64,000 nt of DNA from Bacteroidales bacterium. GTDB lineage: Bacteria > Bacteroidota > Bacteroidia > Bacteroidales > WCHB1-69. Both the position numbers and the translations under genes were made by a program. The notes below the pieces were generated by a model. That model was given only the letters and a program-made list of their open reading frames with translations, was not told where the DNA came from and did not search any database. Shown in pieces: positions 10,483 through 18,878 of this stretch; positions within the stretch are counted from its first letter, which is position 1; each line of letters begins with the position of its first letter. The stretch covers positions 27,930 to 91,929 of the forward strand of contig JAFYAW010000014.1 of assembly GCA_017540505.1 (NCBI GenBank), in the 5' to 3' direction.

Positions 10483-11769
10483 CTACAATCCCAAATCCTT
10501 CAATCCGTATTCTTCAATTTTGCGATACAACGTGCGGTCGGAGATGCCCAACTCCTCGGCGGCCTGTTTCCGGTTTCCATGATGGCGGCGCAACGACCTT
10601 ATGATCGCCTTTTTCTCAATGCCCGCCAAGGTCATTTCTTCAGCATCCTCCTGACTGACAGAGATTTCAGGAGCAGACACAGGCATACCGGCTTCGTCCA
10701 CCTCCACCGAATCGTCGAACTCCGGTTCGGTCTCATCCGGCGAGTGCACGGGCCGGGTGATCTGGTAGGCTTGGTCGTTCGGCTCGATGGTCAGGTCCGG
10801 GAAGGAGTGTTCCGCATGGGCGGCCTTCTCGGGTGTGAAAGAACCTCCCGCCAAATGGTTGATCATAGCCTTCAGGTTCTTGATTTCCTGCTGGATGCCA
10901 TAGAATTTCATAATGGTTTCCCGTTGGAACTGCTCATTCTTCTCCACATCGCTTTGGCGCAGCACAGGCAAGGTGGAGCCTGTAGGGGAGACGAGATACT
11001 GGGCAATCGTCTCACCATTGACGGTGCGCGAGCTCTCCATCAGGGAAATCTGCTCGGTCACATGCTTCAGCTGGCGCACGTTGCCCGGCCAGGTGTAGTT
11101 TGTCAGCTTCTCCACCGCATCGGAGGTAAGTTCCACCGGCGGGAAATGGTACTTGAAGGAGAAGTCGGCGGCGAACTTCATGAAAAGCGGATAGATATCG
11201 CCCTTGCGCTCGCGCAGGGCGGGCACATGGATAGGTACCGAGTTAAGGCGGTAGTAGAGGTCTTCGCGGAACTTGCCTTTGGCGATGCGGTCGGCGATAT
11301 CGACGTTGGTGGCGGCCACCACGCGCACGTTGGTGCGCAGCACCTCGGAGGCACCCACGCGGATGAACTCGCCGTTCTCAAGCACACGCAGCAGGCGGAT
11401 CTGTGTCCCGAGGGGCAGGTCCGCGACCTCGTCCAAGAAGATGGTGCCGCCGTCGGCCTCCTCGAAATAGCCCTTGCGCATCCGGTCGGCACCGGTGAAA
11501 GCGCCCTTCTCATGACCGAACAGTTCGGAATCGATGGTACCCTCGGGGATAGCCCCGCAGTTCACGGCGATATACTTGCCGTGCTTGTGGGTGCTGTTGT
11601 CGTGAATGATGCGCGGGAAGTTCTCCTTCCCCACCCCACTCTCGCCGGTGATCAGCACCGAGAGGTCCGTGGCCGCGACCTGGACCGCGATGTTGATGGC
11701 ATGGTCCAACGCCGCATCAAAGCCGATGATGCCGTAACGCTGCTTTATGGAATTCACGTCTATATTCAT
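10483..11769 (-). CDS. Sigma-54-dependent transcriptional activator, Fis-type, no sensory domain
   Basis: I place the start at 11769 (MNIDVNSIKQRYG) because the frame's earlier possible start overlaps the promoter box at 11801-11808; this gives 428 residues. AAA+ domain: Walker A GESGVGKE at 42-49, the RpoN-contact loop GAFTGA intact at 89-94, then GGTIFLDEV. The C-terminus (about 385-425) is a Fis helix-turn-helix, NRKQAAEELGISDRTLYRK. No receiver, GAF or PAS domain precedes the AAA+ module, so activity is probably controlled by a partner or by level. It heads an operon with lptE, the TPR protein and secG, which suggests an envelope-linked regulator. Confidence 0.9.
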   Translation of the reverse strand: MNIDVNSIKQRYGIIGFDAALDHAINIAVQVAATDLSVLITGESGVGKENFPRIIHDNSTHKHGKYIAVNCGAIPEGTIDSELFGHEKGAFTGADRMRKGYFEEADGGTIFLDEVADLPLGTQIRLLRVLENGEFIRVGASEVLRTNVRVVAATNVDIADRIAKGKFREDLYYRLNSVPIHVPALRERKGDIYPLFMKFAADFSFKYHFPPVELTSDAVEKLTNYTWPGNVRQLKHVTEQISLMESSRTVNGETIAQYLVSPTGSTLPVLRQSDVEKNEQFQRETIMKFYGIQQEIKNLKAMINHLAGGSFTPEKAAHAEHSFPDLTIEPNDQAYQITRPVHSPDETEPEFDDSVEVDEAGMPVSAPEISVSQEDAEEMTLAGIEKKAIIRSLRRHHGNRKQAAEELGISDRTLYRKIEEYGLKDLGL

Positions 11770-11800
11770 GTCGGAAGACAATACTACAAATAAAAGCGTG

Positions 11801-11808
11801 CAAAAGTA
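11801..11808 (-). promoter_or_regulatory. -7 element for the sigma-54 activator operon
   Basis: On the minus strand the sequence is TACTTTTG, a match to TAnnTTTG, 32 bases before the chosen ATG at 11769. It is divergent from the box at 11856. Confidence 0.7.
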
Positions 11809-11855
11809 CAAAAATTCTGTTTACTGGCATCGGTCCGCCGTTCGTTGATTTTTTG

Positions 11856-11863
11856 TATCTTTG
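11856..11863 (+). promoter_or_regulatory. -7 element for the zinc peptidase gene
   Basis: TATCTTTG 23 bases before the ATG at 11886. It excludes the more upstream in-frame start at 11853, which lies within the promoter. Confidence 0.75.
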
Positions 11864-11885
11864 CACCCTCAAAAACACAAGTACC

Positions 11886-12578
11886 ATGCAACTATATTGG
11901 ATTATCTTCATCGTTCTGATGATTTTCAGCTTTATTGTGAGCAGGACGCTCAACAAACGTATTGAAACCTACTCCAAGATACCCCTCACCAGCGGTCTCA
12001 CGGGCCGAGAGGTGGCGGAGAAGATGCTGCACGACCATGGCATCTACGATGTGCGCGTCATCAGCACGCCGGGCCGCCTCACCGACCATTACAATCCGGC
12101 GGACAAGACCGTCAACCTGAGCGAGAACGTATATAGCGGGCACGATATCGCCGCTGCCGCCGTGGCCGCCCACGAGTGCGGGCACGCGGTGCAGCACGCC
12201 ACCGCCTACCAATGGCTCAACATGCGCTCCAAGATGGTACCCATGGTCCAGTTCGGCTCCAAATGGTCGCAATGGATCCTGCTGGCCGGCATCGTGCTGA
12301 TCAGCATCTCCACCGTCATCGGAACACCCATCCTCTTTATCGGCATCGTGCTGTTCGCCCTCACCACCCTATTCTCTCTCATCACCCTCCCCGTGGAGTA
12401 CAACGCCTCGCAACGGGCCATCGCCTGGCTGGACGAGACAGGCATCACCACCGGCGAGGAGACGACGAAGGCCAAAGACGCCCTCAAATGGGCCGCCCGC
12501 ACCTACCTCATCGCCGCCCTCTCCTCCCTCGCCACCCTGCTCTACTATATTGCTATTTTTATGGGAAGAAGAGACTGA
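11886..12578 (+). CDS. Membrane zinc metallopeptidase, YugP family
   Basis: 230 residues. An N-terminal membrane segment (about 2-18) is followed by a soluble part with the zinc motif HECGH at 96-100 in VAAHECGHAVQHA. Two to three further hydrophobic segments lie at about 125-165 and 205-225. This is the pattern of the YugP-type (Zn_peptidase_2) proteases. Substrate unknown. The start follows the promoter at 11856-11863. The gap to the next gene (12579-12705) is AT-rich and contains imperfect direct repeats of ACATTA/TTACAA type. Confidence 0.88.
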   Translation: MQLYWIIFIVLMIFSFIVSRTLNKRIETYSKIPLTSGLTGREVAEKMLHDHGIYDVRVISTPGRLTDHYNPADKTVNLSENVYSGHDIAAAAVAAHECGHAVQHATAYQWLNMRSKMVPMVQFGSKWSQWILLAGIVLISISTVIGTPILFIGIVLFALTTLFSLITLPVEYNASQRAIAWLDETGITTGEETTKAKDALKWAARTYLIAALSSLATLLYYIAIFMGRRD

Positions 12579-12705
12579 AAACAATTACAATTAACAATTA
12601 ATAATTAATGTTTTTTACTTTTATCTTTTCAACTTTATAAGCTTTACAAAACTTACGTACATTACGAACATTATAAACATCAACCTTACAAACACTCATT
12701 CACTC

Positions 12706-13836
12706 ATGACAAATATCCGACAGATTTCATTTATCGTTTTGCTGACCGTATGGGGCTGCATGACCGCCCACAGCCAGAAGAACGTGATACCACTGCCCCT
12801 CGACAGCGGCACTACCCTCAAAGGCAACACACTATGCTACCTTCTGCCCACCACCGCCCTCAAGGTGACCGTGGATATCACCAAGGTGCGCGAACTCAAA
12901 GGCTACTATGCCGAATACGCCCAGAGCCTGCTGGGCCTTACCAACGTCATCTCCGAGAACAAGACCTTCTTCAAGGTCAACGATGTGCACATTGAGCCCG
13001 TGGAGGTTCCGGATTTCAACCACGCCTACATCGTGCAGCTTTCCGGCCAGCAGATGAAGGACGACGTGCTCACCAAAACCGCCAATAACAAGGCGATGAC
13101 CTGCGCCCTGTCGAAGGAGGTGCAGCCCTACCTCACCTACTCCGAGCCCATCCCGAACTTCTTCAAGAACTACTCCGACCTCTCCTATTCCGAAATGGAA
13201 GATTCCTTTGTGGAAACCAAGATCATCGACGGCATCGTGACGCAGGTGCCGGCCAACCGGACCAAGATCGTATCCAAGACCAACAGCCAGAAGGCCCAGG
13301 AGGCTGCCGATGCCATCAGCAAGAGCCGGAAAGACCAGTACAGTCTGGCCTCCGGCGAGCAGGAAACGCCCTACTCCGCCGAAACTATCGAGGCCATGCT
13401 GCAGGAGCTCCGCCAATGGGAGGAGAACTACCTCTCCCTGTTTACAGGTCTGGTACTGGAAGACATTATCACCTACACATTCTACGTCATTCCTGAGGAG
13501 GGAGCCGTCAACGTGCCGCTGTTCGCCTGCAGCCAGACGGAAGGATTCTCCACGGAAAACATCGCCAACAACCCCAACACATACAGCCTCAACCTGAAGC
13601 CCGCCTTCCCCTCCGACGGGATTGAACAGGCTTTAACCGACAGCAAACCGGAGAAGAAATCGAAAAAGAGCGGCTACCGCTTCCGCAAAGCCATGCCGGT
13701 GGCCGTTTCCCTGCATCAAGGACAGAAAAACCTCCACGACTTCGGCGTCTTCAACATGCGCCAGTTCGGACGCATACAAACGCTCCCTACGGGCCAGAAC
13801 AAGGAAGGCATCCAACAATTCGGATTCATTTTCTAA
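12706..13836 (+). CDS. Secreted DUF4831 family protein
   Basis: 376 residues with a signal peptide (about 1-23, ending AHSQ). The body begins with LCYLLPTTALKVTVDITKVRELKGYYAEYAQSLLG-type sequence, which is the DUF4831 hallmark seen across Bacteroidales. Function unknown; predicted periplasmic or outer-membrane associated. A lipoprotein gene follows after 12 bases and then a radical SAM gene, so 12706-15305 is probably one transcript. Confidence 0.78.
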   Translation: MTNIRQISFIVLLTVWGCMTAHSQKNVIPLPLDSGTTLKGNTLCYLLPTTALKVTVDITKVRELKGYYAEYAQSLLGLTNVISENKTFFKVNDVHIEPVEVPDFNHAYIVQLSGQQMKDDVLTKTANNKAMTCALSKEVQPYLTYSEPIPNFFKNYSDLSYSEMEDSFVETKIIDGIVTQVPANRTKIVSKTNSQKAQEAADAISKSRKDQYSLASGEQETPYSAETIEAMLQELRQWEENYLSLFTGLVLEDIITYTFYVIPEEGAVNVPLFACSQTEGFSTENIANNPNTYSLNLKPAFPSDGIEQALTDSKPEKKSKKSGYRFRKAMPVAVSLHQGQKNLHDFGVFNMRQFGRIQTLPTGQNKEGIQQFGFIF

Positions 13837-13848
13837 CAGATAAACACC

Positions 13849-14364
13849 ATGCAAAAAATCCTTCCCATCATACTGGCCGCGAGCATTTTACTATTGGCAG
13901 GCTGTCATAAGAAAAGCGAAGAGGAAAAACTCAAAGATGCTATGAAGCAGTGTGCCACCGAATATCTCAAAAACGACGGCATCACAGCATACGATTCACT
14001 ACGGGTAGATTGCGTGGATACAGTCACCGAGATGGGCTACGCCAAGCTCAATTCCGAGCTGCTGGCTCAGATGGCTGAGGCATACTTAGCCATGTACGAG
14101 GAGGCCGTCAACGATGACGATATAGCCAAAGTGGATGCCATCTCCCGGTATCTCAATGAGACAAACCGTACAAAAGCTGACTTTGACGACCTCATGGAGT
14201 CCGGCGACCTCAAGTCTGACGGCATCCTACTGTTCATGGTGACAGGGGTTTATTACCATGGCGGTCAGGCAGAAGAACTGATGTTCCTAGTGCAACCGGA
14301 CAAAAAGACGCTGCACACACTGGACCCGTTCGGCGACAACCTGCTGTACCGGGAGGATTCCTAA
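13849..14364 (+). CDS. Small lipoprotein, function unknown
   Basis: 171 residues. The signal peptide ends in the lipobox LLAGC (Cys19), followed by a charged stretch HKKSEEEKLKDAMKQ. The remainder is an acidic, mostly helical domain with no motif I recognise. Its stop codon overlaps the next start by one base (TAATG at 14362-14366), so translation is coupled to the radical SAM gene. Confidence 0.75.
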   Translation: MQKILPIILAASILLLAGCHKKSEEEKLKDAMKQCATEYLKNDGITAYDSLRVDCVDTVTEMGYAKLNSELLAQMAEAYLAMYEEAVNDDDIAKVDAISRYLNETNRTKADFDDLMESGDLKSDGILLFMVTGVYYHGGQAEELMFLVQPDKKTLHTLDPFGDNLLYREDS

Positions 14365-15305
14365 TGTATCCCTGGGGTGACGAGCGGCGGTTCAACAGCT
14401 ACAACCGGTTTCTGAAGCGGCGGTTCGGCGGACGCATCCAGAAGCTCACCTTGGATGCGGGCTTCAGTTGTCCCAACCGTGACGGCACCGTCAGCATCGG
14501 CGGTTGCACCTACTGCCGCAATGACGCCTTTAACCCCACCTACTGCAATCCCAGCAAGAGCATCCGACAGCAAATTGACGAAGGCATCCGCTTCCATCAC
14601 CGTCCCAGCGTTGAGCCGGCGGGCTATTTTGCCTATTTCCAAGCCTTTTCCAACACTTACGCCCCACTCTCCCGCCTGCGGGAACTGTATGAGGAGGCCG
14701 CAGCCCATCCCCGCGTGCGCGGGCTCATCATCGCCACCCGTCCCGACTGCCTTGAGGAACCGCTTTTGGAGTACCTGCAGGAGCTTCAAGAACGCCTATA
14801 TGTGACGCTGGAAATCGGCATGGAGAGCTGCTGCGACGAGACCCTGCGGCGGATCAATCGCGGGCACGACGTGGCGTGCGCGGTGCGCGCCATCGAGCAG
14901 GCGGCGGCACACCATATCCCCGTATGCACGCACCTCATCTTCGGATTGCCCGGCGAGCGGCCCGAACACTGGTTGGAGGACTTGGCCCTCATCAACAGGC
15001 TTCCGCTGCAAAGCATCAAGTTCCACCAGCTGCAGATCATCCGGGACACCGTCATGGAGGCGGAATACCGCCAGCATCCGGACGATTTTTTCGCCCTGCC
15101 GTTTGACACATACGTTTCTTTCATCGCCGATTACGTGGAGCGACTTTCGCCGGACATCGTCATCGAACGTTTCGCCGCCGAGGTACCGCCACGCTTTCTA
15201 TGCACGACCGGCTGGGGCGGCATCCGTTACGACCAGGTGGTATGCGCCATCGAGCGGGAACTGGCATCACGGGAGAGCTGGCAGGGACGGTTTCAGAAAT
15301 TCTGA
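14364..15305 (+). CDS. Radical SAM protein, TIGR01212/YhcC type
   Basis: 313 residues. The 4Fe-4S/SAM cysteines are C36, C48 and C51 (Cx11Cx2C), a spacing typical of the YhcC/TIGR01212 family. GLIIATRPDCLEE, LEIGMESCCDETL and HLIFGLPGE are conserved radical SAM barrel strands. The reaction is not established for the family with certainty. One-base overlap with the upstream lipoprotein gene. Confidence 0.9.
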   Translation: MYPWGDERRFNSYNRFLKRRFGGRIQKLTLDAGFSCPNRDGTVSIGGCTYCRNDAFNPTYCNPSKSIRQQIDEGIRFHHRPSVEPAGYFAYFQAFSNTYAPLSRLRELYEEAAAHPRVRGLIIATRPDCLEEPLLEYLQELQERLYVTLEIGMESCCDETLRRINRGHDVACAVRAIEQAAAHHIPVCTHLIFGLPGERPEHWLEDLALINRLPLQSIKFHQLQIIRDTVMEAEYRQHPDDFFALPFDTYVSFIADYVERLSPDIVIERFAAEVPPRFLCTTGWGGIRYDQVVCAIERELASRESWQGRFQKF

Positions 15306-15346
15306 CGACATTATGAAAAAGCATACGAACCCATTGTTTTTTTGAG

Positions 15347-15354
15347 TATCTTTG
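15347..15354 (+). promoter_or_regulatory. -7 element for pepD
   Basis: TATCTTTG 53 bases before the pepD ATG; consensus TAnnTTTG. Confidence 0.72.
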
Positions 15355-15407
15355 CGGCTGCATTTAAAACGAATGTAAATTATTACAAATCATAAAATCC
15401 CATCCTT

Positions 15408-16883
15408 ATGAATGAAGAAATGCTAAATCTCAAACCCTCGAAGGTTTTCTATTATTTCAATGAAATCACCAAGATACCGCGTCCCTCCAAAAAGGAGACA
15501 CTGATATCGGAATGGCTGGTCAAGACCGGCAACGCCTTAGGGCTACCCACCAAGCGCGACAAGGTTGGCAACGTGCTGATTTCCAAGCCCGCCACCCCTG
15601 GCAAGGAGAACGTGACCCCGGTCATCTTCCAAGCCCACATGGACATGGTCTGCGAGAAGAATAACGACACCGATTTCGACTTTGAAAAAGACGGCATCCA
15701 AACCTACATCGATGGCGAATGGCTGAAGGCCAAGGGCACGACCTTAGGGGCAGACGACGGCATCGGCATGGCACTGGCACTGGCACTCCTCGACGACCCC
15801 GAACTGCAGCATGGTCCCATCGAATGCCTGTTCACCATTGATGAAGAGACAGGGTTGAGCGGAGCCAAGGCCCTGGAAGCCGGCTTCATGAACGGCAAGA
15901 TGCTCATCAACCTCGACTCCGAAGACGAAGGACAGTTCTTCATCGGGTGCGCCGGCGGCAAAGACACAGTGGCCACGCTGAACTGCGATTACGAGAAAGT
16001 TGAGGAGCTGGAAAAAGAGGCCCAAGACACCTATAAGTTCTACAAAATCACCGTGAAAGGGTTGCAGGGCGGCCATTCCGGCGACGATATCAACAAGGGC
16101 CGCGGCAATGCTGTCAAGCTGCTCACCCGCCTGCTGTGGAACAGCTACTGCGACTATGACGCACGGGTGGCCGACATCCAGGCTGGCAACCTCCGCAACG
16201 CCATCGCCCGCGAAGGGTTTGCCGTGGTGGCCGTCCCGTCCGTGAATGCGGAATCCTTCGAGGCATACGCACACGAGATGGACAACACCTACAAGAGCGA
16301 GTTCCACACCACCGACGCCGGCGTGACCGTCACCCTCGAGCCCGCTGAAGCTGTGGCCGACGTGCTGGAAGAGACGTTCCAAATCGATTTGCTCAACGCC
16401 CTGTTAGTGTGCCCGCACGGTGTACAGGCCATGTCACAGGACATTCCGGGCTTCGTGGAGACATCCACCAACCTGGCGTCCGTGAAGAAGACTGGAGACG
16501 AAATTATCATCACTACCAGCCAGCGAAGCTCGGTGGAAACGCGCAAGCAGGCCATCGTGGACAAGGTGTCCACCACCTTCTGGATGATTGGTGCCGATGT
16601 GGTGTCAGGCGACGGCTATCCCGGATGGAATCCCAACCCCGATTCTGAAGTGCTGCGCGTGCTGGTGGATGCCTACCATAACCTGTTCCACAAAGAGCCG
16701 CAGGTGCTGGCCATCCATGCCGGCCTCGAGTGCGGTCTCTTCTCCGAAAAGTACCCCGATCTGGACATGGTCTCCATCGGACCCACCCTGCGCGGTGTGC
16801 ACTCCCCGGATGAGAAACTGGAAATCAAGACAGTACAAATGTGCTGGGACCTTCTCGTCGAATTTTTCAGACTGCTGAAGTAA
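15408..16883 (+). CDS. pepD: Aminoacyl-histidine dipeptidase (Xaa-His dipeptidase, M20C)
   Basis: 491 residues, the expected length. Cytosolic zinc peptidase cleaving Xaa-His and other dipeptides. The N-terminal signature is PSKVFYYFNEITKIPRPSKKE. Metal ligands lie in FQAHMDMVCEKN (H), GADDGIGMA (D) and FTIDEETGLSGA (E/E), with later ligands in NLDSEDE and near the C-terminus (HSPDE). Single-gene transcript bounded by the promoter at 15347 and a strong terminator at 16923. Confidence 0.95.
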   Translation: MNEEMLNLKPSKVFYYFNEITKIPRPSKKETLISEWLVKTGNALGLPTKRDKVGNVLISKPATPGKENVTPVIFQAHMDMVCEKNNDTDFDFEKDGIQTYIDGEWLKAKGTTLGADDGIGMALALALLDDPELQHGPIECLFTIDEETGLSGAKALEAGFMNGKMLINLDSEDEGQFFIGCAGGKDTVATLNCDYEKVEELEKEAQDTYKFYKITVKGLQGGHSGDDINKGRGNAVKLLTRLLWNSYCDYDARVADIQAGNLRNAIAREGFAVVAVPSVNAESFEAYAHEMDNTYKSEFHTTDAGVTVTLEPAEAVADVLEETFQIDLLNALLVCPHGVQAMSQDIPGFVETSTNLASVKKTGDEIIITTSQRSSVETRKQAIVDKVSTTFWMIGADVVSGDGYPGWNPNPDSEVLRVLVDAYHNLFHKEPQVLAIHAGLECGLFSEKYPDLDMVSIGPTLRGVHSPDEKLEIKTVQMCWDLLVEFFRLLK

Positions 16884-16922
16884 ACCCTAACGCATTTACA
16901 CATACTATTCATACTTCTTTAT

Positions 16923-16956
16923 CGGTGCCTGTCAGTAAATGTCAGGCACCGTTTTT
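16923..16956 (+). terminator. Intrinsic terminator after pepD
   Basis: A nine-pair perfect GC-rich stem (16923-16931 with 16943-16951) is followed by five T. It is the clearest rho-independent terminator in the window. Confidence 0.87.
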
Positions 16957-16989
16957 ATACTATTATTCACTACCTACCCGAAAATATCG

Positions 16990-16997
16990 TATTTTTG
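16990..16997 (+). promoter_or_regulatory. -7 element for argS
   Basis: TATTTTTG 21 bases before the ATG at 17019. An upstream in-frame TTG at 16995 overlaps this box and is therefore not the start. Confidence 0.75.
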
Positions 16998-17018
16998 CCG
17001 TCGCAAAATCAAGACCCC

Positions 17019-18809
17019 ATGATATTAGAACAGACACTGGCAGAAGCCCTGCAACGCGCCTTACAAGACCTTTACCAGCTGGAGATTCCGGCGACACGCA
17101 ACCTGATCCAACCCACCCGCAAGGAGTTTGACGGCGATTTCACCATCGTGGTATTCCCGTATGTGAAAGCCGCCCGCAAAGCCCCCGACATGGTGGCACG
17201 CGAAATCGGGGACAAGCTCTGCGCCGAAGTGGGCTTCATCACCGGATACAATGTGGTGAAAGGCTACCTCAACCTCTCCATTTCCAACGGTTTCTGGTCG
17301 CAGTATCTGAATGAACATTATAAAGAAAATGCTTACGGGTGTTTCCCCGTGCGGGAAGAGGACCCCGTTTTAATTGAATACTCATCGCCCAACACAAACA
17401 AGCCGCTGCATCTGGGCCATGTGCGCAACAACCTGCTGGGCCATTCCGTCTCCCATATCCTCATGGCTTGCGGCTGTCCCGTGAAGCAGGTGAACCTGGT
17501 GAACGACCGCGGCATCCACATCTGCAAATCGATGGTGGCCTGGCTACGCTACGGCAACGGGGAAACACCAGAATCGTCCGGCATGAAGGGCGACCACCTT
17601 GTAGGCAAATATTACGTGGTCTTCGACCAACATTATAAAGCGGAGCAGAAAAGTCTGATTGAACAAGGTCTCAGCGAGGTAGAAGCCGCCGAACAGGCAC
17701 CCATTTTATTGGAAGCCAGAGAGATGCTCCGCAAATGGGAAGCCAACGATCCGGTCGTGCGCCAGCTGTGGAGTCAGATGAACCAATGGGTGTATGCCGG
17801 TTTCGACATCACCTACACCCGCCTTGGCATCCACTTTGACAAAACCTATTACGAATCCGAAACTTACCTGCTGGGCAAAGTCCTCGTGCAAGAAGGTCTG
17901 GACAAAGGTGTCTTCTACCGGCACGACGACGGCTCCGTCCGCGTCAACCTGACGGATGAGGGCCTGGACGAGAAAGTGCTGCTCCGCAAAGACGGCACTT
18001 CCGTCTATATGACGCAGGATTTGGGCACCGCCCAACTCCGTTATGAAGAATTCCACCCGCAAAAGATGATCTACGTGGTGGGCAACGAGCAGAACTACCA
18101 TTTCGACGTGCTGAAATTGGTTTTGGGCAAAAAATTGTGCAAGGAGTTTGGTAACAGCATCCATCATCTCTCCTACGGCATGGTGGAACTGCCCAGCGGC
18201 AAGATGAAGTCCCGCGAGGGCACCGTGGTGGACGCCGACGACCTGATGGACTCCATGCACGAGGAGGCCCGCCAGAGCACCGAAGCCCTCGGCAAGTTCG
18301 ACTTCTCGCCCGAAGAGGCCGACAATCTCTATGAAATGATCGGTTTGGGTGCGCTGAAATACTTCATCCTGAAGGTGGACCCGACCAAGAACATGCTTTT
18401 CAATCCCGCCGAGTCCATTGACTTCAACGGCAACACGGCACCCTTCATCCAATATACGCACGCCCGCATCCGCTCGCTGCTGCGCAAGGCCGCCGAGCAG
18501 GGCGTGGACGTGAACGCCCCCCTCCCCAACCAGACCGTCATGACGGATTTGGAACGGAACCTCATCAAGACGCTTTATCAGTACCCGCAGACTGTGCTGG
18601 CCGCCGGCGAGAGTTTCAGTCCCGCCCTGATAGCCAATTACATATACGCCTTGGCGAAAGAGTTCAACCACTTCTACCAGGACACGCCCGTCATGCGGGA
18701 GCAGGATGCTGCCCTTCGGCTGTTGCGCCTGAAGATGTGCTGTTTTGTCGCCATCACCATCCGCAACGGCATGGAACTGCTCGGCATCCAGGTGCCGGAA
18801 CGGATGTAA
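17019..18809 (+). CDS. argS: Arginyl-tRNA synthetase
   Basis: 596 residues from the ATG at 17019, chosen because the promoter box covers the earlier TTG. Class I synthetase: the N-terminal Arg-tRNA additional domain (about 1-110), the HIGH-like motif in SSPNTNKPLHLGHVRNN, a KMSKS-like region in PSGKMKSREGTVVDADDL, and the C-terminal DALR anticodon-binding domain (about 475-596) ending ELLGIQVPERM. Single gene followed by the promoter of the M48 protease. Confidence 0.97.
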   Translation: MILEQTLAEALQRALQDLYQLEIPATRNLIQPTRKEFDGDFTIVVFPYVKAARKAPDMVAREIGDKLCAEVGFITGYNVVKGYLNLSISNGFWSQYLNEHYKENAYGCFPVREEDPVLIEYSSPNTNKPLHLGHVRNNLLGHSVSHILMACGCPVKQVNLVNDRGIHICKSMVAWLRYGNGETPESSGMKGDHLVGKYYVVFDQHYKAEQKSLIEQGLSEVEAAEQAPILLEAREMLRKWEANDPVVRQLWSQMNQWVYAGFDITYTRLGIHFDKTYYESETYLLGKVLVQEGLDKGVFYRHDDGSVRVNLTDEGLDEKVLLRKDGTSVYMTQDLGTAQLRYEEFHPQKMIYVVGNEQNYHFDVLKLVLGKKLCKEFGNSIHHLSYGMVELPSGKMKSREGTVVDADDLMDSMHEEARQSTEALGKFDFSPEEADNLYEMIGLGALKYFILKVDPTKNMLFNPAESIDFNGNTAPFIQYTHARIRSLLRKAAEQGVDVNAPLPNQTVMTDLERNLIKTLYQYPQTVLAAGESFSPALIANYIYALAKEFNHFYQDTPVMREQDAALRLLRLKMCCFVAITIRNGMELLGIQVPERM

Positions 18810-18836
18810 AAAATGTTTTAGAAACGAATTTTATGC

Positions 18837-18844
18837 TATCTTTG
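18837..18844 (+). promoter_or_regulatory. -7 element for the M48 protease gene
   Basis: TATCTTTG 34 bases before the ATG at 18879. Confidence 0.73.
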
Positions 18845-18878
18845 CGGCTCAAAGTTTTTCATCACAAATTAAAGCCGT

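Noticed and set aside
10579-11793. A 404-codon frame antisense to the sigma-54 activator
   Set aside because: The AAA+ motifs on the minus strand are decisive. The opposite frame has no recognisable domain.
16995-17018. Upstream TTG start for argS
   Set aside because: It lies within the -7 promoter element, so it would not be in the transcript.
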